Below are positions 1-10,124 of a DNA stretch of 64,000 nt, piece after piece. Source of the DNA: Snuella sedimenti. GTDB taxonomy: Bacteria; Bacteroidota; Bacteroidia; Flavobacteriales; Flavobacteriaceae. The notes under the pieces are model-generated. The model worked only from the letters and a program-made list of their open reading frames with translations. It was not told the origin of the DNA and did not search any database. The stretch is taken from positions 186,001 to 250,000 of the forward strand of contig NZ_JAELVQ010000001.1 in the NCBI RefSeq assembly GCF_016428595.1. Reading direction: 5' to 3'. Each line of letters begins with the position of its first letter. Position 1 is the stretch's first letter. Both the position numbers and the translations under genes were made by a program.

Positions 1-1101
1 AACTGTGATTGCCCCCCAGGATTTAAACTAAATGACAAAAACGAGTGCATCGCCCAAAACTTATATATGGCCTATAGCACCAATAACGACCCCGGTGTTG
101 GTGGATTAAAAACTGCGCTTCCTAAAGTTCGTGACGGCTTTTCTCCCCAACAAATCGACTTGGGGCGCTATCTCTTTTTTGATCCGATCCTATCTGGCGA
201 TGGTACAATTTCTTGCGCTTCTTGTCACGATCCGAAAAAAGGATTTAGTGATGGCTTGGCAACCAGTATTGGATTTAAAGGGCATCAATTAAAACGCTCT
301 GCACCATCTCTTTGGAACGTAGCTTATTTTAAATTATTCTTTTGGGACGGACGCGCAAACTCTTTAGAAGAACAAATGCAAGGCCCCTTGTTTTCCAAAG
401 AAGAAATGGGAAACACACCGGAAAAACTATTAAAAACAATTAACAGTTTAAATAATTATAAACATCTTTTCGCAGAAGCCTTTCCAAATAAAGTAAAAGA
501 AGCTCCAATTAGCTTAAATGACATATATACTGCAATAACAGCCTTTGAGGCATCACTAATATCTCTAAACAGTAAATATGACCGGTATGCCCACGGTTAC
601 CACCAAGCCCTAAACAAACAAGAAATAGAGGGCATGAACATTTTTAGATCGTTTGTCGCCCGCTGTGCAGAATGCCATACCCCACCTTTATTTACCAATC
701 AGCAAATAGCTGTTTTAGGAACTCCAGAACCCAATGGCCTAGCATTAGACCCAGGCGCCGAAATTCCATTTAACGATAGCACCTTACGGGGTGGGTTTAA
801 AGTACCTAGCCTAAGAAACATAGAAAAAACCGCACCGTACATGCACTCAGGAAACTTTGCTACACTTAAAGAAACCGTTCAGTTTTATACCGACGGACGT
901 GGACATGCGGTTCCAAAAGATGAAAATCTAAGGATCCATTGGCATATTTGGGAACCTAAACTAACAGATTACGAACTGGACAGGCTGGTAGATTTTTTAA
1001 AAACCCTAACCGACGAATCCTTTATGCCTAAAGTTCCAAAAGTACTTCCATCAAACCAAGCAGCTTTTATTAATAACCAAAATCAAGAATCAATAAAATG
1101 A
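1..1101 (+). CDS. Di-heme cytochrome c peroxidase (MauG/CcpA family), 5'-truncated by window edge
   Basis: The reading frame is open from base 1, so the true start lies outside the window; the first ATG inside is at 67. Numbering from that ATG, heme-binding CxxCH motifs are at residues 50-54 (CASCH) and 200-204 (CAECH), and a YMHSG segment near 258 could supply the distal methionine. These are hallmarks of bacterial di-heme peroxidases, which act in the periplasm. Codons before the ATG read NCDCPPGF...NEC, an EGF-like cysteine pattern, so the intact protein probably has a small cysteine-rich N-terminal module. It lies 79 bp upstream of another cytochrome-containing gene on the same strand. 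The natural substrate could be peroxide or an organic compound; sequence does not decide. Family assignment is secure, role inferred. Confidence 0.9.
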   Translation, partial: NCDCPPGFKLNDKNECIAQNLYMAYSTNNDPGVGGLKTALPKVRDGFSPQQIDLGRYLFFDPILSGDGTISCASCHDPKKGFSDGLATSIGFKGHQLKRSAPSLWNVAYFKLFFWDGRANSLEEQMQGPLFSKEEMGNTPEKLLKTINSLNNYKHLFAEAFPNKVKEAPISLNDIYTAITAFEASLISLNSKYDRYAHGYHQALNKQEIEGMNIFRSFVARCAECHTPPLFTNQQIAVLGTPEPNGLALDPGAEIPFNDSTLRGGFKVPSLRNIEKTAPYMHSGNFATLKETVQFYTDGRGHAVPKDENLRIHWHIWEPKLTDYELDRLVDFLKTLTDESFMPKVPKVLPSNQAAFINNQNQESIK

Positions 1102-1180
1102 AATTAGACAGTGGTGGTTCACTAAACTAGCTACCATACTCATAATACTTATTCTTTAATAAACACTAAAAAAAACGTAC

Positions 1181-2689
1181 ATGAAAACAAAATCTCGCCT
1201 TTTAAAAATCGTTGGATACCTCGTTTTATTTGCCATTGGCGTACTATTTGGAAAAACGCTCCTTAAGCCCCAACCAGCAGACACAGTACCTATGCCTACA
1301 ACTATGAAATATCGCAGCGTGGGTGCAACAAATGACTCCTTGACTGTTACAGACCAAAACACCTTTAGTGGCAACATTATTCAGATTAAAGATGGGGAAT
1401 CCATTCAAGAAGCTGTTTTAAAAGCAAATCCAGGGGATTTATTGCGAGTATATCCCGGCACCTATTCGGAAACTGTATACATTGACAAAGACAACATTAG
1501 TATTCAAGGGGTTATTATAGATGGTGTTTGGCCAACATTAGACGGCAAAAAAGCCTTGAATGATGCTATTTTATATTCAGGCAACGGTATTACTGTTGAA
1601 AACTTAAAAATTATTGAGTACAAAGGGAATGGTATCATGGGACAGGCCGGAAACAATTTTATTATTCGAAACAATTGGATTGTTGATACCGGTGTGTATG
1701 GCATTTTTCCTCAATATGGTAAAAATGGCCTCATTAGCCACAATATTTTAACAGAAATTGAAGATGCTGCCATCTATGTTGGTATGTGCGACAACGTAGA
1801 TGTAAAATTCAATGAAGTATATGGTAATGTTGCCGGCATTGAAATTGAGAACTCCAGACATTGTCTGGTTGAAAGCAATCTGGCTTATAACAATACAGGA
1901 GGCATCCTAGCCTTTCTTACTCCCGGACTTCCCATAAAAACAGTATTTGATGTAATCATTAGAAACAACTTTATTAGCGGCAACAACCACGAAAACTTTG
2001 GCGCACCAGGATCAATCGTTTCTGGTATCCCCCCAGGAACAGGCATATTGGTTATGGCTGCCGATGACGTTATTATTGAAGACAATATTATTTCTAATAA
2101 CGACAATGCAGGCATCACTATAGTAGACCTTCCAACTGGTGCTCCTACTGCTAACGACCCCAATTCTGAACCCAACCCAGATAGAGTTGTCATCTTAGAC
2201 AATTTTATGATCGAAAATGGCAATAACCCTGTTGGCGATATTAAGGCTTTAATGCTTTCTCAACTTAAAACCAAAGGCCCAGATATTCTCGCCATGGGAG
2301 GAGGTGTAGGCAGTACAATTCGGGATAAAAACCGTTATCGCACATTTGGATTGGAGCACTATGGCCCCGCCCAAATTACAGACACAAAAGACGTCACAAC
2401 ACTTATGTTCGATAAGCCCGTAGCCCCCAGATCTGTTTCCAAAGAAGAATTAGGAGAGCTTACTTATTATGGCGTTTGTGCTGGCTGCCATGCTTTTGAC
2501 ACACGTCTCATTGGCGTTCCAACAAAACTCATTCAAGCAATATATAAAGACAATCCCCAAGGTATTGTAGACTATATAAACGCCCCTAGAAATCTGAGAG
2601 ACGATTATCCAGAAATGCCCCCACAGAATTACTTATCCGACGAAGCTAAAATAGCTGTAGCAGAGTACATCCTTTCCCTTAAAAATTAG
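1181..2689 (+). CDS. Membrane-anchored parallel beta-helix protein fused to C-terminal cytochrome c
   Basis: The 502-residue product begins with a basic stretch and one hydrophobic segment (about residues 8-27), consistent with a membrane anchor or uncleaved signal. Residues about 60-330 carry repeated short strands rich in N, G, I and V (for example GIEIENS and GILAFLT), typical of right-handed parallel beta-helix (NosD/pectate-lyase-like) folds. The last 70 residues form a class I cytochrome c: CAGCH at 433-437 and a candidate Met ligand at about 479 in EMPPQ. A beta-helix joined to a heme domain suggests redox chemistry coupled to carbohydrate or surface binding. It sits between the di-heme peroxidase and the SusC gene in a probable operon. 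The substrate is unknown. Confidence 0.85.
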   Translation: MKTKSRLLKIVGYLVLFAIGVLFGKTLLKPQPADTVPMPTTMKYRSVGATNDSLTVTDQNTFSGNIIQIKDGESIQEAVLKANPGDLLRVYPGTYSETVYIDKDNISIQGVIIDGVWPTLDGKKALNDAILYSGNGITVENLKIIEYKGNGIMGQAGNNFIIRNNWIVDTGVYGIFPQYGKNGLISHNILTEIEDAAIYVGMCDNVDVKFNEVYGNVAGIEIENSRHCLVESNLAYNNTGGILAFLTPGLPIKTVFDVIIRNNFISGNNHENFGAPGSIVSGIPPGTGILVMAADDVIIEDNIISNNDNAGITIVDLPTGAPTANDPNSEPNPDRVVILDNFMIENGNNPVGDIKALMLSQLKTKGPDILAMGGGVGSTIRDKNRYRTFGLEHYGPAQITDTKDVTTLMFDKPVAPRSVSKEELGELTYYGVCAGCHAFDTRLIGVPTKLIQAIYKDNPQGIVDYINAPRNLRDDYPEMPPQNYLSDEAKIAVAEYILSLKN

Positions 2690-2751
2690 GAATAAGCATC
2701 ATAAAAACACTAGAGAAACTAATAATTAACCAAACTAAAAAGTACAACCGT

Positions 2752-5700
2752 ATGAATAAACTCTTAACACTATGGGCTTTAATCACCTTATCGGTTACAG
2801 CCTCGGCTCAAAAAACGATCACTGGTCAGGTGTTGGAAAAAGACACCAACGAGCCTCTTTTAGGGGTTAGTGTACTCATAAAAGGAACGAACAAAGGAAC
2901 CTCATCCGATTTTGACGGTGGTTTTAAACTCCAAAATGTTAACAAAGGAGAGGTCATGGTTTTCTCCTATATAGGATACACAACCTACGAAATTACCATA
3001 AATGAGCAAGATGAGCTCGTCGTTTATCTTGAACCCGGAACGGAAATCATCGACGAGGTGGTGATTACCGCACTAGACATACAAAGAGATAAAGCATCAC
3101 TAGGATATTCTGTAGATCAATTACAGCCCGCTGAGTTTGCTATAGCACAGGAAAATAATATAATGAACTCACTCTCTGGTAAGGTATCAGGACTACAAAT
3201 TACACAAGGTAACACAGGAGTAGACGGTTCGTCTCGCATTTTATTAAGAGGCGTTACAACGATAAACGGAAACAACAGACCGCTTATTGTTATCGACGGT
3301 ATACCCGTTTCCAATGCCAGTAGTAGTGGAAACCCTAACGGAGGCAGAGATAGTGGAGATGCCCTTTCTGATATTAACCCAGATGATGTGGCCTCCGTAA
3401 CTGTTTTAAAAGGTGCCGGTGCCGCCGCCGCCTATGGTTCCTTAGGCATGCACGGGGTAATACTTGTTACCACTAAGTCGGGTGTTAGCAAACGTGGTAT
3501 AGGTGTTACGGTAACATCTTCATTTAACATTACCGAAATAGCGCTAACGCCAAGGCTTCAAAACGAATACGGTATGGGTGCCTTTGATGCTTTCTCTCCA
3601 GTTGGCAGCGACGGAAGGCCAAATTTAGACTACCCAGGCTCATGGAGCTATGGCCCTAAAATGGAAGGTCAGACCTATACCAATTGGCTGGGACAAACGG
3701 ACACCTATTCCCCAAGGGGAAATCCTTATAAAGAATTTTACCAAAAAGGATATTCCCTAACCAATGGCGTTTCTTTTGAAGGCACTACAGACAAAAGTGC
3801 TTTTAGGCTTTCCATTACCAACCAAAATACACAAGGTATTATCCCTAATAATACACTTAAAAAAAATACGGTGAATTTTCGAGCATCATCAAACCTAACC
3901 GAAAAATTAAAGATTGATGGTAAAGTAACCTACATCAAGTCCCATGTAAAAAACAGACCTGAATTGGGGGAAGGCGCTTCCAATACAGCCTTACAACTTT
4001 CTTTAATGCCAAGGGATGTACGCCTTTCCGATGCTAAAAACAATACTGTAGACGCTAATGGAAATGAAATTAAATGGAATCTAGACAATACCTTTAACAA
4101 TCCATATTGGGCATTAAACAATGTTTTCAATGAAGACCACCGGGATCGCTTTCAAAGTGCATTTTCTGCAAAACTGGATATTTCAGACGCTTTCTATATT
4201 ACGGGTAAAACCGGTTTAAATTATGTCGTAACAGAAGGGACCGAACATGCCGCTAGAGGAGGACAAGCAAATTATAATGGTTTAGGAGGCTACAGCACCA
4301 ACACCAGTAAGAGCAGCTCTTGGAACTCCGATATACTAGCTACCTATACAACCAACTTTTTAGGGTTTAATGCTACAGCAAGTGTTGGAGCTAATTACAG
4401 ATCCGATTCAGGTAAATCCATAGGCGTGTCAGGAAGGGATGAAAAAGTTCCGAATTTTTATAGAATCTCCAACTACGCGGTTGTAAGTGACTCCGATTAT
4501 TTTTGGGAAAAGACCATGTATTCCTTTTATGGCCTTGGACAAATTAGTTATGGTGGCTACTTATATCTGGATGCCACAATACGTAACGATAACTCGTCCG
4601 CTTTGCCGGCAGCCAATGATTCCTATTGGTATCATTCAGAAAATTTAAGCTTCCTTTTTTCAAAATTCTTCGGTTTAACTTCCAATATGTTTAACAAAGG
4701 AAAAATAAGGGCATCCTATGCTAAGGTAGGTAACGACACCAGTCCATACAGAACACAATCGTCTTACAGCATAGATCAAACCAGAACTTTGGATTATACG
4801 GTAGCCTCAATTCCCGGATCAATCCCAAATCCTAATTTACGCCCAGAGGTTTCTCATTCCTGGGAACTAGGTACAGAGTTGGGTTTCTTTAAAAACAGAA
4901 TTCACTTGGACTTCACGTATTATGAAACATTAACCGAAGATCAAATCATGTCAATTCCCATCTCTGGAACTACTGGATTCGGTTCTTATACAACAAACGC
5001 TGGAGCTATAAAAAACAAGGGATATGAGGCGCAATTAAACATCATTCCTATTGAAACTGAAAACTTTAGTTGGGACATGGGCGTTTCAATTACCAAAAGC
5101 AATTCCATTGTAAAAAGCATTGATGAATCTGTAGAAGCCATTACCTTAAACTCCCTAATGGCTGTATCGGTAGAAGCCAGACCAGGGGAAGAATTTGGTT
5201 CCATCTATGGACTGGATTATTTAAGAGATAATTTTGGAAGAAAATTAATTACAAATGCCGGACTGGCCCAACCAGGCGAACGCATTAAGTTAGGCTCTAT
5301 TAATCCCGACTATTATGGCGGAATCAGTAATAACTTTAAATACAAAAACTTCTCATTAAGAACGCTGGTAAGTTATCAAAAAGGTGGTGAGTTCTTTTCC
5401 TGGGGACGTGGTTACAGACAAATGTTTGGTACAGATGCCACCTCATTAATTGGTCGTGTAGATGGTATAGTTGAAGACGGAATCAACGAACACACCGGTT
5501 TTGAAAACACAGTGGCTATTAATCCACTATTAAAAAATTATACAAACAATTTTGTTAGCAACATTAGAACCGATTTGATTTTTGATGCATCAAATGTAAG
5601 AATGAAAGAAATTGCATTAACCTACAATATACCCAAAAAAGCACTGGGAAATTCAGGCATTCAAGGCGTTAGTATATCAGCCACAGGCAGAAATTTGTTT

Positions 5701-5832
5701 TTCATCTATAATGCCGCTGAAGACATTGATCCCGAAGCCAGTAATGGTAGCAGTCCAACCGCAACGGCTTTAGAACATGCCTCCCTACCCTCCACCAGAA
5801 CCTACGGCATAAACGTAAACATCAACTTTTAA
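2752..5832 (+). CDS. SusC/RagA-family TonB-dependent outer membrane transporter
   Basis: At 1026 residues this is the usual SusC length. It has a signal peptide ending near SASAQ, then a carboxypeptidase-regulatory-like domain (about 20-110, starting [18 protein letters not shown]), a plug domain with the typical [21 protein letters not shown] and [13 protein letters not shown] segments (about 120-250), and a long beta-barrel ending in an aromatic residue (NVNINF). The family forms an outer-membrane pore that imports oligomers with TonB energy, capped by a SusD lipoprotein. The partner SusD gene starts 12 bp downstream, so the two are co-transcribed. The ligand cannot be read from sequence; neighbouring cytochromes make a classical polysaccharide-only locus less certain. 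Confidence 0.95.
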   Translation: MNKLLTLWALITLSVTASAQKTITGQVLEKDTNEPLLGVSVLIKGTNKGTSSDFDGGFKLQNVNKGEVMVFSYIGYTTYEITINEQDELVVYLEPGTEIIDEVVITALDIQRDKASLGYSVDQLQPAEFAIAQENNIMNSLSGKVSGLQITQGNTGVDGSSRILLRGVTTINGNNRPLIVIDGIPVSNASSSGNPNGGRDSGDALSDINPDDVASVTVLKGAGAAAAYGSLGMHGVILVTTKSGVSKRGIGVTVTSSFNITEIALTPRLQNEYGMGAFDAFSPVGSDGRPNLDYPGSWSYGPKMEGQTYTNWLGQTDTYSPRGNPYKEFYQKGYSLTNGVSFEGTTDKSAFRLSITNQNTQGIIPNNTLKKNTVNFRASSNLTEKLKIDGKVTYIKSHVKNRPELGEGASNTALQLSLMPRDVRLSDAKNNTVDANGNEIKWNLDNTFNNPYWALNNVFNEDHRDRFQSAFSAKLDISDAFYITGKTGLNYVVTEGTEHAARGGQANYNGLGGYSTNTSKSSSWNSDILATYTTNFLGFNATASVGANYRSDSGKSIGVSGRDEKVPNFYRISNYAVVSDSDYFWEKTMYSFYGLGQISYGGYLYLDATIRNDNSSALPAANDSYWYHSENLSFLFSKFFGLTSNMFNKGKIRASYAKVGNDTSPYRTQSSYSIDQTRTLDYTVASIPGSIPNPNLRPEVSHSWELGTELGFFKNRIHLDFTYYETLTEDQIMSIPISGTTGFGSYTTNAGAIKNKGYEAQLNIIPIETENFSWDMGVSITKSNSIVKSIDESVEAITLNSLMAVSVEARPGEEFGSIYGLDYLRDNFGRKLITNAGLAQPGERIKLGSINPDYYGGISNNFKYKNFSLRTLVSYQKGGEFFSWGRGYRQMFGTDATSLIGRVDGIVEDGINEHTGFENTVAINPLLKNYTNNFVSNIRTDLIFDASNVRMKEIALTYNIPKKALGNSGIQGVSISATGRNLFFIYNAAEDIDPEASNGSSPTATALEHASLPSTRTYGINVNINF

Positions 5833-5843
5833 AACTTAAGTCA

Positions 5844-7322
5844 ATGAAAAGAATACAAACCATATCCTATAAATTATTGATTGTTTTACTAGTTGGAACG
5901 GTAATAACCTCGTGTGATAATATTTTAGAAGATGTAAGACAAGACCCTAACAATGTGACCAGTATTGATGATGCCCCCTTATTTGCCACTGCTGTTAGAA
6001 GTTTATTTAATGGCACCCTAGATGAAGGGTCGTATCGATTTGCAGGGCAACATGCCCATTATTATGTTGCTGGAAGCACCGCCAGACTACCGGATCAATA
6101 TACCGATGGTTTTGATGGCGCTTACAACGGTATTTACAACAGTATGTACAGTGGCGTAATTAAACATATTGAAGAAGTATTATATATTACCTCGCAGCCA
6201 GAAACCGAAAACCCTGTTCGTTATGCTATGGCCAATATTATTGGGGTCATGGGGTATGCACGTATAACCGATGGTTTTGGAGAGATTCCTTATACTGAAG
6301 GTGGCAAAGGAAAAACAGGTGATATTCTTACACCAAAATACGATACCCAGGAATTTATTTATAACGATTTAATCCAACGTTTAACGGCAAGCATTAATGT
6401 TTTAACAAATGCCAATCCTGCAATGGGCTATCCAAAGTCAGATCCCATTTTTAGCAACGATCTATCCAAATGGATACGATTGGCAAACTCGGTAAAACTC
6501 CGATTAGGGATGCGATTAAGATATGTTGACAACAATTTATCCAGACAAGTGGTAAGCCAATGTTTAACCGCTCCTTTAATGGAAGACAATAGTCATAATG
6601 CTTCTATGATTGAGACCGAAGGAGATGGCAACGCATGGTATAATAGACGCATTGGCTATCCGTCAATTAAAATGTCCACCATGTTAGTCGATCAACTAAA
6701 AAATACGTCAGACCCCAGACTTTCGATTTTTGTTGCCCAAGATGCTAACGGTAATTATACCGGACAAACCAACGGGCTAAATGATGAAGCTTTCGGCAAA
6801 TCCGATCTGGCAAGTAAATCTGATATGGGACTAGCGCTTTCTTCTCAAGACAGCAAACTTTATGTAATGACCGCTTCAGAAGTTTACTTCTTAAAGGCTG
6901 AAGCAGCCCTTATTTACAATACCGATCCCACAGAAGCCAATGACCTTTACAGAAAGGGAATTGAAACGTCGTTTAAACAATGGGATATTGATTCAGGCTC
7001 TATAACAACTTTCCTATCAAGTTCCACTGGAACACTATCGGGAAGCACAACCGAACAGGAATCACAAATTGGCACCCAAATGTGGCTGGCCTTAACACCT
7101 AACTATTACGAAGGCTGGTGCAACATTAGAAGAACAGGGTATCCCGTTATTGCCGAAAGAACCGATAGCGATCTGGAACGTGGCGTTACTAATGGCATTA
7201 TGCCATCCCGTTTCTTGTATAGTTCTTTTGAATTAAGCACCAACGGCACAAATGTTTCTGAAGCCATTAGCAGACAAGGTGCAAACAAGATTGACACACC
7301 TGTTTGGTGGGATAAAAACTAA
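5844..7322 (+). CDS. SusD/RagB-family nutrient-binding lipoprotein
   Basis: The protein has 492 residues and a lipoprotein signal peptide with lipobox VITSC near residue 24, so it should be anchored in the outer membrane. The body matches the SusD-like family: alpha-helical TPR-like segments ([41 protein letters not shown]) and a C-terminal [11 protein letters not shown] and [12 protein letters not shown] motif typical of the SusD-like_2 subgroup. It starts 12 bp after the SusC gene and forms the lid of that transporter. No glycoside hydrolase is adjacent, so the ligand is not predictable. Confidence 0.94.
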   Translation: MKRIQTISYKLLIVLLVGTVITSCDNILEDVRQDPNNVTSIDDAPLFATAVRSLFNGTLDEGSYRFAGQHAHYYVAGSTARLPDQYTDGFDGAYNGIYNSMYSGVIKHIEEVLYITSQPETENPVRYAMANIIGVMGYARITDGFGEIPYTEGGKGKTGDILTPKYDTQEFIYNDLIQRLTASINVLTNANPAMGYPKSDPIFSNDLSKWIRLANSVKLRLGMRLRYVDNNLSRQVVSQCLTAPLMEDNSHNASMIETEGDGNAWYNRRIGYPSIKMSTMLVDQLKNTSDPRLSIFVAQDANGNYTGQTNGLNDEAFGKSDLASKSDMGLALSSQDSKLYVMTASEVYFLKAEAALIYNTDPTEANDLYRKGIETSFKQWDIDSGSITTFLSSSTGTLSGSTTEQESQIGTQMWLALTPNYYEGWCNIRRTGYPVIAERTDSDLERGVTNGIMPSRFLYSSFELSTNGTNVSEAISRQGANKIDTPVWWDKN

Positions 7323-7351
7323 AACCGACAAAAATGATAAACCATATAATT

Positions 7352-8272
7352 ATGAAACCATTTAAAATATTCTTCATTTTAATTGTATCGCTAACATGTA
7401 TTCAATGCGACAGTAACGATGAAGCACCTCTGTTTCCTATTGCCGACTTTCAGTTTCTAGTAGAGGGGGCATTAGTTACATTCAATGGAACAGTTTCTAG
7501 CGACACACAATCATATACATGGGATTTTGGTGATGGAAACACAAGTACCGAAGAGGATCCCGTATATGCTTATGCCGCGGCTGGTGAGTATGAAGTTAGC
7601 TTAACGGCCACAAGTCCGAATGGCACTTTTATAGAAACCAAAACAGTTGCCATTTTACCATCTTTTGAAATCTTGCTAACAGGTGGGCCTGCCAAACCAG
7701 AAGGCAAATCGTGGCACCTTAAAGCTGCTTACACTGCTGGTCTTGAAGGTGCCAGTGGGGTGGAAAATTCGTTAAGCATCTTCCAGCCTTCTATTGACAA
7801 TTTATTAAATGCTGTCGGCTTAGAGAAATCATACCAAGACACATTTACCTTTGTTCACGATGGTAGTTACAAAATCGATAATGTAGACGGCAATAGTTTA
7901 ATGGCTCTAGTGTATGCCAATTTTGAAAGACAAGCTGATATCAGGGAAGTTTCTTGGGATCCAGGTCTGGTACCTCTGGCCAATGTTATGTATACGCCTG
8001 CAACAGATGCCACATGGAGTATTAGTGACGACGATTTTTCGGTTACAGCAACAGACCCGACCACAGGTGCTCCTTATCAAGCAGATTTTAGTGGTAAAAG
8101 GCGACTTATTACTGGCGATTATTTTGGGTTTAAGGATGCCAATGGGTTTGTTATAATTAAAGACATTACAGAAACGACTATGAATGTCGCTATATCTATT
8201 GGCGCAGTACAACACCCAGACTTGTATGCATTCCCTACTTTAATGTTTCACCTCTCTTTTGAAGCGCTATAA
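7352..8272 (+). CDS. PKD-domain surface lipoprotein of the SusCD locus
   Basis: I prefer the ATG at 7352, which gives MKPFKIFFILIVSLTCIQC, a clean lipoprotein signal with Cys19; an in-frame ATG at 7334 would add six residues. A PKD domain follows (about 25-110), recognisable from YTWDFGDGNTSTEEDP and the YAAAGEYEVSLTA strand. The remaining 190 residues are a beta-rich region with no motif I recognise, containing GKSWHL and a C-terminal LMFHLSFE. Position directly after susD (30 bp) suggests a surface glycan-binding protein playing a SusE/SusF-like role. Lipoprotein and PKD calls are firm; the binding role is inferred from context. Confidence 0.85.
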   Translation: MKPFKIFFILIVSLTCIQCDSNDEAPLFPIADFQFLVEGALVTFNGTVSSDTQSYTWDFGDGNTSTEEDPVYAYAAAGEYEVSLTATSPNGTFIETKTVAILPSFEILLTGGPAKPEGKSWHLKAAYTAGLEGASGVENSLSIFQPSIDNLLNAVGLEKSYQDTFTFVHDGSYKIDNVDGNSLMALVYANFERQADIREVSWDPGLVPLANVMYTPATDATWSISDDDFSVTATDPTTGAPYQADFSGKRRLITGDYFGFKDANGFVIIKDITETTMNVAISIGAVQHPDLYAFPTLMFHLSFEAL

Positions 8273-8353
8273 TATGGTTATTTTACAGTATTTTAGTAGT
8301 GAGGCAGCTTAGGTATTTAAAATAGCATTAACCAGATAACGCGTATTACAATT

Positions 8354-9718
8354 ATGGAGTTATTACAGAAACAACGTGATTTTTTTCAAACACAAAGAAG
8401 CAAGCAAATAACCTACAGGAAAGAAGCCTTAAAAAGGTTGCAACATGAGATTATTGCGCGCGAGGATCTGATATGCGATGCTATTTATGCCGATTTTAAG
8501 AAACCGCGATTTGAGACCATTTTTGCCGAAACACAATTTGTATTGGCTGAATTAAAAACAACTATAAAGCATTTAAGTACTTGGGCAAAACCTAAACGCG
8601 TGAGGCCATCCTTGGTCAATTTCCCATCATCGGATTGGATTCATAAAGAACCTTACGGCAATGTTTTAATTATAGCGCCTTGGAATTACCCTTTCCAATT
8701 GGCAATAGCGCCTTTAATAGGTGCCGTTGCAGCAGGCAATACGGTAGTTTTAAAACCATCGGAATTAACACCAAACACCTCTAAAATTATTTCAGAAATC
8801 ATAGAAACAGCCTTTGCTCCCGAGCATGTATCGGTTGTTGAAGGAGGTGTTGAAGTATCGAAAGCGCTACTTTCTCAAAAATGGGACTACATCTTTTTTA
8901 CGGGCAGCACCCGAGTAGGTCGGATTGTTTATGAAAGTGCTGCTAAACATCTAACACCCGTAACACTCGAATTGGGAGGGAAAAACCCTTGTATCGTAGA
9001 TGAAACAGCTTCTTTAGATCTTGCCGCTAAACGAATTATATGGGGTAAATTTTTAAATGCCGGTCAAACTTGTATCGCCCCCGACTATATTCTAGTACAT
9101 CAAACCATAAAAGAAGAGTTGGTAGAAGCCCTAAAGAAACACATTGAGATCTGTTATGGCACAGACATTGAGGCTTCTCCCTACTTTTCGCGTACTGTCA
9201 GTGCCACCCATTTTAACCAATTAATAGCACTTTTAGAAGGCCAAGAGATTCTTTTTGGAGGCCGTAGTAATCCCGAGGACAATTTTATAGAACCCACCCT
9301 TGTTAACGAACCGGCTATGGATAGCCCTCTTATGAAAGGTGAGATCTTTGGCCCAATACTCCCTGTCATCTCTTATAAAAACGACACAGACATCGCCAAG
9401 GTAATTGACGCTTATGGCAAACCTTTGGCAACTTATGTGTTTTCCAACAAAAAAGCCTTTCAGAATAAAATCATAGACACTTACAGCTTTGGTGGTGGCG
9501 CTATAAATGACACCTTAATACAAATTGGAAATAAAAGGTTACCCTTTGGAGGCGTTGGACAAAGTGGTTTGGGTGCTTATCACGGAAAATTGTCTTTCAA
9601 TCTCTTTTCGCATCATAAAGCCATTATTAAGAAAGCGAACTGGCTGGACATACCGTTACGTTATGCGCCTTACAATTTACCTTTGCACTTAGCTAAGAAA
9701 ATAAAACATTTTTTTTAA
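8354..9718 (+). CDS. Aldehyde dehydrogenase, class 3-like
   Basis: This 454-residue NAD(P)-dependent aldehyde dehydrogenase has the class 3 (ALDH3) length and ends in a hydrophobic/basic tail (LPLHLAKKIKHFF). The catalytic nucleophile is Cys240 in LNAGQTC, the general base Glu206 in LELGGKNP, and the cofactor region includes IAPWNYPF (about 107-114) and FTGSTRVG (182-189). It would oxidise long-chain or aromatic aldehydes to acids in the cytoplasm or at the inner membrane. It lies 81 bp after the PKD lipoprotein gene and is followed by a small hairpin, so it could be the last gene of that operon or separate. Confidence 0.93.
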   Translation: MELLQKQRDFFQTQRSKQITYRKEALKRLQHEIIAREDLICDAIYADFKKPRFETIFAETQFVLAELKTTIKHLSTWAKPKRVRPSLVNFPSSDWIHKEPYGNVLIIAPWNYPFQLAIAPLIGAVAAGNTVVLKPSELTPNTSKIISEIIETAFAPEHVSVVEGGVEVSKALLSQKWDYIFFTGSTRVGRIVYESAAKHLTPVTLELGGKNPCIVDETASLDLAAKRIIWGKFLNAGQTCIAPDYILVHQTIKEELVEALKKHIEICYGTDIEASPYFSRTVSATHFNQLIALLEGQEILFGGRSNPEDNFIEPTLVNEPAMDSPLMKGEIFGPILPVISYKNDTDIAKVIDAYGKPLATYVFSNKKAFQNKIIDTYSFGGGAINDTLIQIGNKRLPFGGVGQSGLGAYHGKLSFNLFSHHKAIIKKANWLDIPLRYAPYNLPLHLAKKIKHFF

Positions 9719-9740
9719 AGAGCACAAAAAAGGTGCTTTT
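9718..9740 (+). terminator. Probable weak intrinsic terminator after the aldehyde dehydrogenase
   Basis: Arms AGCAC (9721-9725) and GTGCT (9733-9737) pair around an A-rich loop, extended outward by a G-U and two A-U pairs, and the right arm runs into a T tract at 9737-9740. It directly follows the stop codon. The stem is short, so efficiency is uncertain. Confidence 0.5.
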
Positions 9741-9834
9741 ATTGGTAATTTCAAAGTTTAAACGCCTTTCTTACAAACCAATTAATATAGATAATTCAAT
9801 ATAGCTTTAACGTGAATAATGGATAAGGAATTTA

Positions 9835-9936
9835 TGTCAGTTTGAGTGCCAAATCTGTGATTTGGTGTATCGAAAACAAATAAATTTTCCACTAAAAACA
9901 CTTCTCGATAGCTCTACTGAGCGAAGTCGAAGTACT
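9835..9936. repeat. Flavobacterial dispersed palindrome-type repeat remnant
   Basis: The stretch begins TGTCAGTTTGAGTG and ends CTACTGAGCGAAGTCGAAG. Segments of this style (GTCAGTTTGAG... and CTTCTCGACT...GCGAAGTCGAAG) are familiar as REP-like intergenic repeats in Flavobacteriaceae. An internal small palindrome CCAAATC TGT GATTTGG lies at about 9849-9865. The remainder of the gap between 9741 and 10124 shows only a 6 bp stem, ACTGTT/AACAGT (10064-10080), and AT-rich sequence; I see no gene in it. Confidence 0.5.
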
Positions 9937-10124
9937 AAATTCTTCCAGAATTTCACTCCTTTAGATTTGATTAGTATAAATGATTATATTAAAAACGGAG
10001 TCTATTTGTTTTGAAACAAAATCAGTGTTTTTGAAAATCTTTAAAAAACTGACAGTTTAAAACACTGTTATGACAACAGTTATAATGCCTATATAAGGTT
10101 TTTACGCGACAAAACTTTAAAAAA

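Noticed and set aside
10064-10080. Hairpin ACTGTT/AACAGT as terminator of the vWA gene
   Set aside because: The stem is only 6 bp and there is no T tract on the relevant strand; kept as a note only.
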